Shown here: one piece after another, positions 63,371 through 64,000 of the stretch
Layout: each line of letters starts with the position of its first letter
Position numbering within the stretch: position 1 is the first letter of the stretch
Assembly: GCA_947650365.1 (NCBI GenBank)
Contig: OX393550.1
Span: forward strand, 74,921,229 to 74,985,228
Length of the DNA stretch: 64,000 nt
From: Chamaelirium japonicum
Lineage: Eukaryota > Streptophyta > Magnoliopsida > Liliales > Melanthiaceae
Direction: 5' to 3'
Notes under the pieces: generated by a model
Told to the model about the DNA's origin: nothing
Seen by the model: the letters and a program-made list of their open reading frames with translations, nothing else
The model's database searches: none
Program-made: the position numbers and the translations under genes

Positions 63371-64000
63371 GATCCATTCTAATTCATTCGTACGTTCCAT
63401 TCTAATTCATTAGCACGATCCATGCTAATTCATTCGTTCGATCAATTCTAATTCATTAGCACGATCCATTCTAATTTATTCGTACGATCCATTCTAATTC
63501 ATTCGCACGATCCATTCTAATTCATTCATAGGATCCATTCTAATTCATTCATACGATCTATTCTAATTCTTTCGCACGAATGTATCCATTCTAATTCATT
63601 CGCACGAATGTATCCATTCTAATTCATTCGCACGAATGTATCCATTCTAATTCATTCGTACGATCCATTCTAATTCATTCGTACGATCCATTCTAATTCA
63701 TTCGTACGATCCATTCTAATTCATTCATACGATCTATTCTAATTCATTCATACAATCCATTCTAATTCTTTCACACGATCCATTCTAATTCATTCGTACG
63801 ATCCATTCTAATTCATTCGCACAATCCATTCTATTTCATTCATACGATCCATTCTTACTCATTGGTACGATCCATTCTAATTCATTCGCACGAATGTATC
63901 CATTCTAATTCATTCGTACGAATCCATTCTAATTCATTCGTATAATCTATTCTATTTCATTCGTACGATCCATTCTTACTTATTCGTATGATCCATTCTA
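63327..64000 (-). repeat. R block 88
   Basis: R units to the window edge. CCATGC/GTTCGATCAATTC cassette, three consecutive long units near 63575-63650, then TATTTC/CTTACTC and TACGAATCC. Confidence 0.92.

Larger units (their letters stand above)
1..64000. repeat. Satellite array of 23/28-base monomers with alternating polarity
   Basis: Every part of the window reads as the same monomer on one strand or the other. The short unit is GAATGAATTA + GAATGGATCG + TAC; the long unit inserts ACATT after GGAT and usually has CGTGC. The first two ten-base pieces share GAATG and AT, so the monomer probably grew from a ten-base ancestor. Each consensus short unit holds CGTACG, GATC and two CpGs. No unique DNA interrupts the array and both window edges lie inside it. 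In the F sense TGA and TAG sit five bases apart and close all frames quickly; in the R sense TAA closes each frame about every 69 bases unless variants remove it. I do not recognise the family by name. Confidence 0.97.

Noticed and set aside
1-64000. CENP-B box in the monomer
   Set aside because: R-sense ATTCGTACGATCCATTC matches TTCG, the A and one C at the required spacing, but lacks the CGGG that the binding site needs. A centromeric role remains possible but is not shown by this motif.
1-64000. Human satellite II/III (GGAAT-type) DNA
   Set aside because: GAATG is common, but the GGAAT pentamer period is absent and the unit is a fixed 23/28 bases with CGTACG. The likeness is superficial.
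1-64000. CRISPR array
   Set aside because: Repeats of about 23 bases are contiguous with no unique spacers, and both strands alternate.
1-64000. Telomeric repeat
   Set aside because: No TTAGGG, TTTAGGG, TTAGG or similar G-rich run occurs; TTAG here is always followed by AATGG or a variant of it.
1-64000. Polarity switches as pure assembly or chimera artefacts
   Set aside because: Not fully excluded, but the same switches recur in several places with different substitutions and shared rare flanks, which is hard to obtain from independent errors.

Overview
The whole 64 kb window is one satellite DNA array. I see no protein-coding gene, RNA gene, CRISPR array or recognisable transposon in it. 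The monomer has 23 bases (GAATGAATTA, then GAATGGATCG, then TAC; about 35% G+C). A 28-base variant carries ACATT after GGAT and CGTGC instead of CGTAC. Long units recur every two to five short units, so 74-, 97- and 120-base groups (2, 3 or 4 short units plus 1 long) are the local higher-order period. Two CpGs per monomer are the most variable sites, mostly as TpG or CpA. This suggests a eukaryote with methylated DNA (plant, vertebrate or similar); the species cannot be named from sequence. Constitutive heterochromatin (centromeric, pericentromeric or subtelomeric) is the likely setting, by inference.

The striking property is polarity. The array is cut into about 88 blocks that alternate strictly between the + sense (F, GAATGAATTA...) and the reverse complement (R, ...TAATTCATTC), about 0.7 kb per block on average and from 13 bp to 3.5 kb. 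Switch points are not random: most lie on short palindromes already latent in the monomer (CGTACG, GATC, GAATTC, TAATTA, and the CATTCG/CGAATG pair of the long unit). Two junction modules recur. Module J (F to R) is a 143-base foldback with 42-base stems and an asymmetric 59-base spacer: seven copies in one orientation, five in the other, and several partial ones. Module K (R to F) has a 33-base asymmetric spacer: five copies one way, three the other. The asymmetric flanks invert with the spacers, so whole segments, not just hairpin loops, have been inverted and copied.

Region by region: 1-13 kb holds older-looking, frequently broken blocks. 13-25 kb holds four copies of a 0.5-1.4 kb segment and a tandem duplication of about 1.2 kb. 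26-38 kb holds duplications of about 3.1 kb and 1.5 kb. 39-49 kb has the longest one-sense block and a 0.7 kb duplication. 50-59.7 kb is a direct tandem duplication with a 5,814-base period at its breakpoint, the second copy lacking about 2.15 kb. 60-64 kb is mostly F and enters R again near 63.3 kb. There are no genes to work together; what can be read is the history of unequal exchange, inversion and segmental copying. Block edges are given to about 5 bases.
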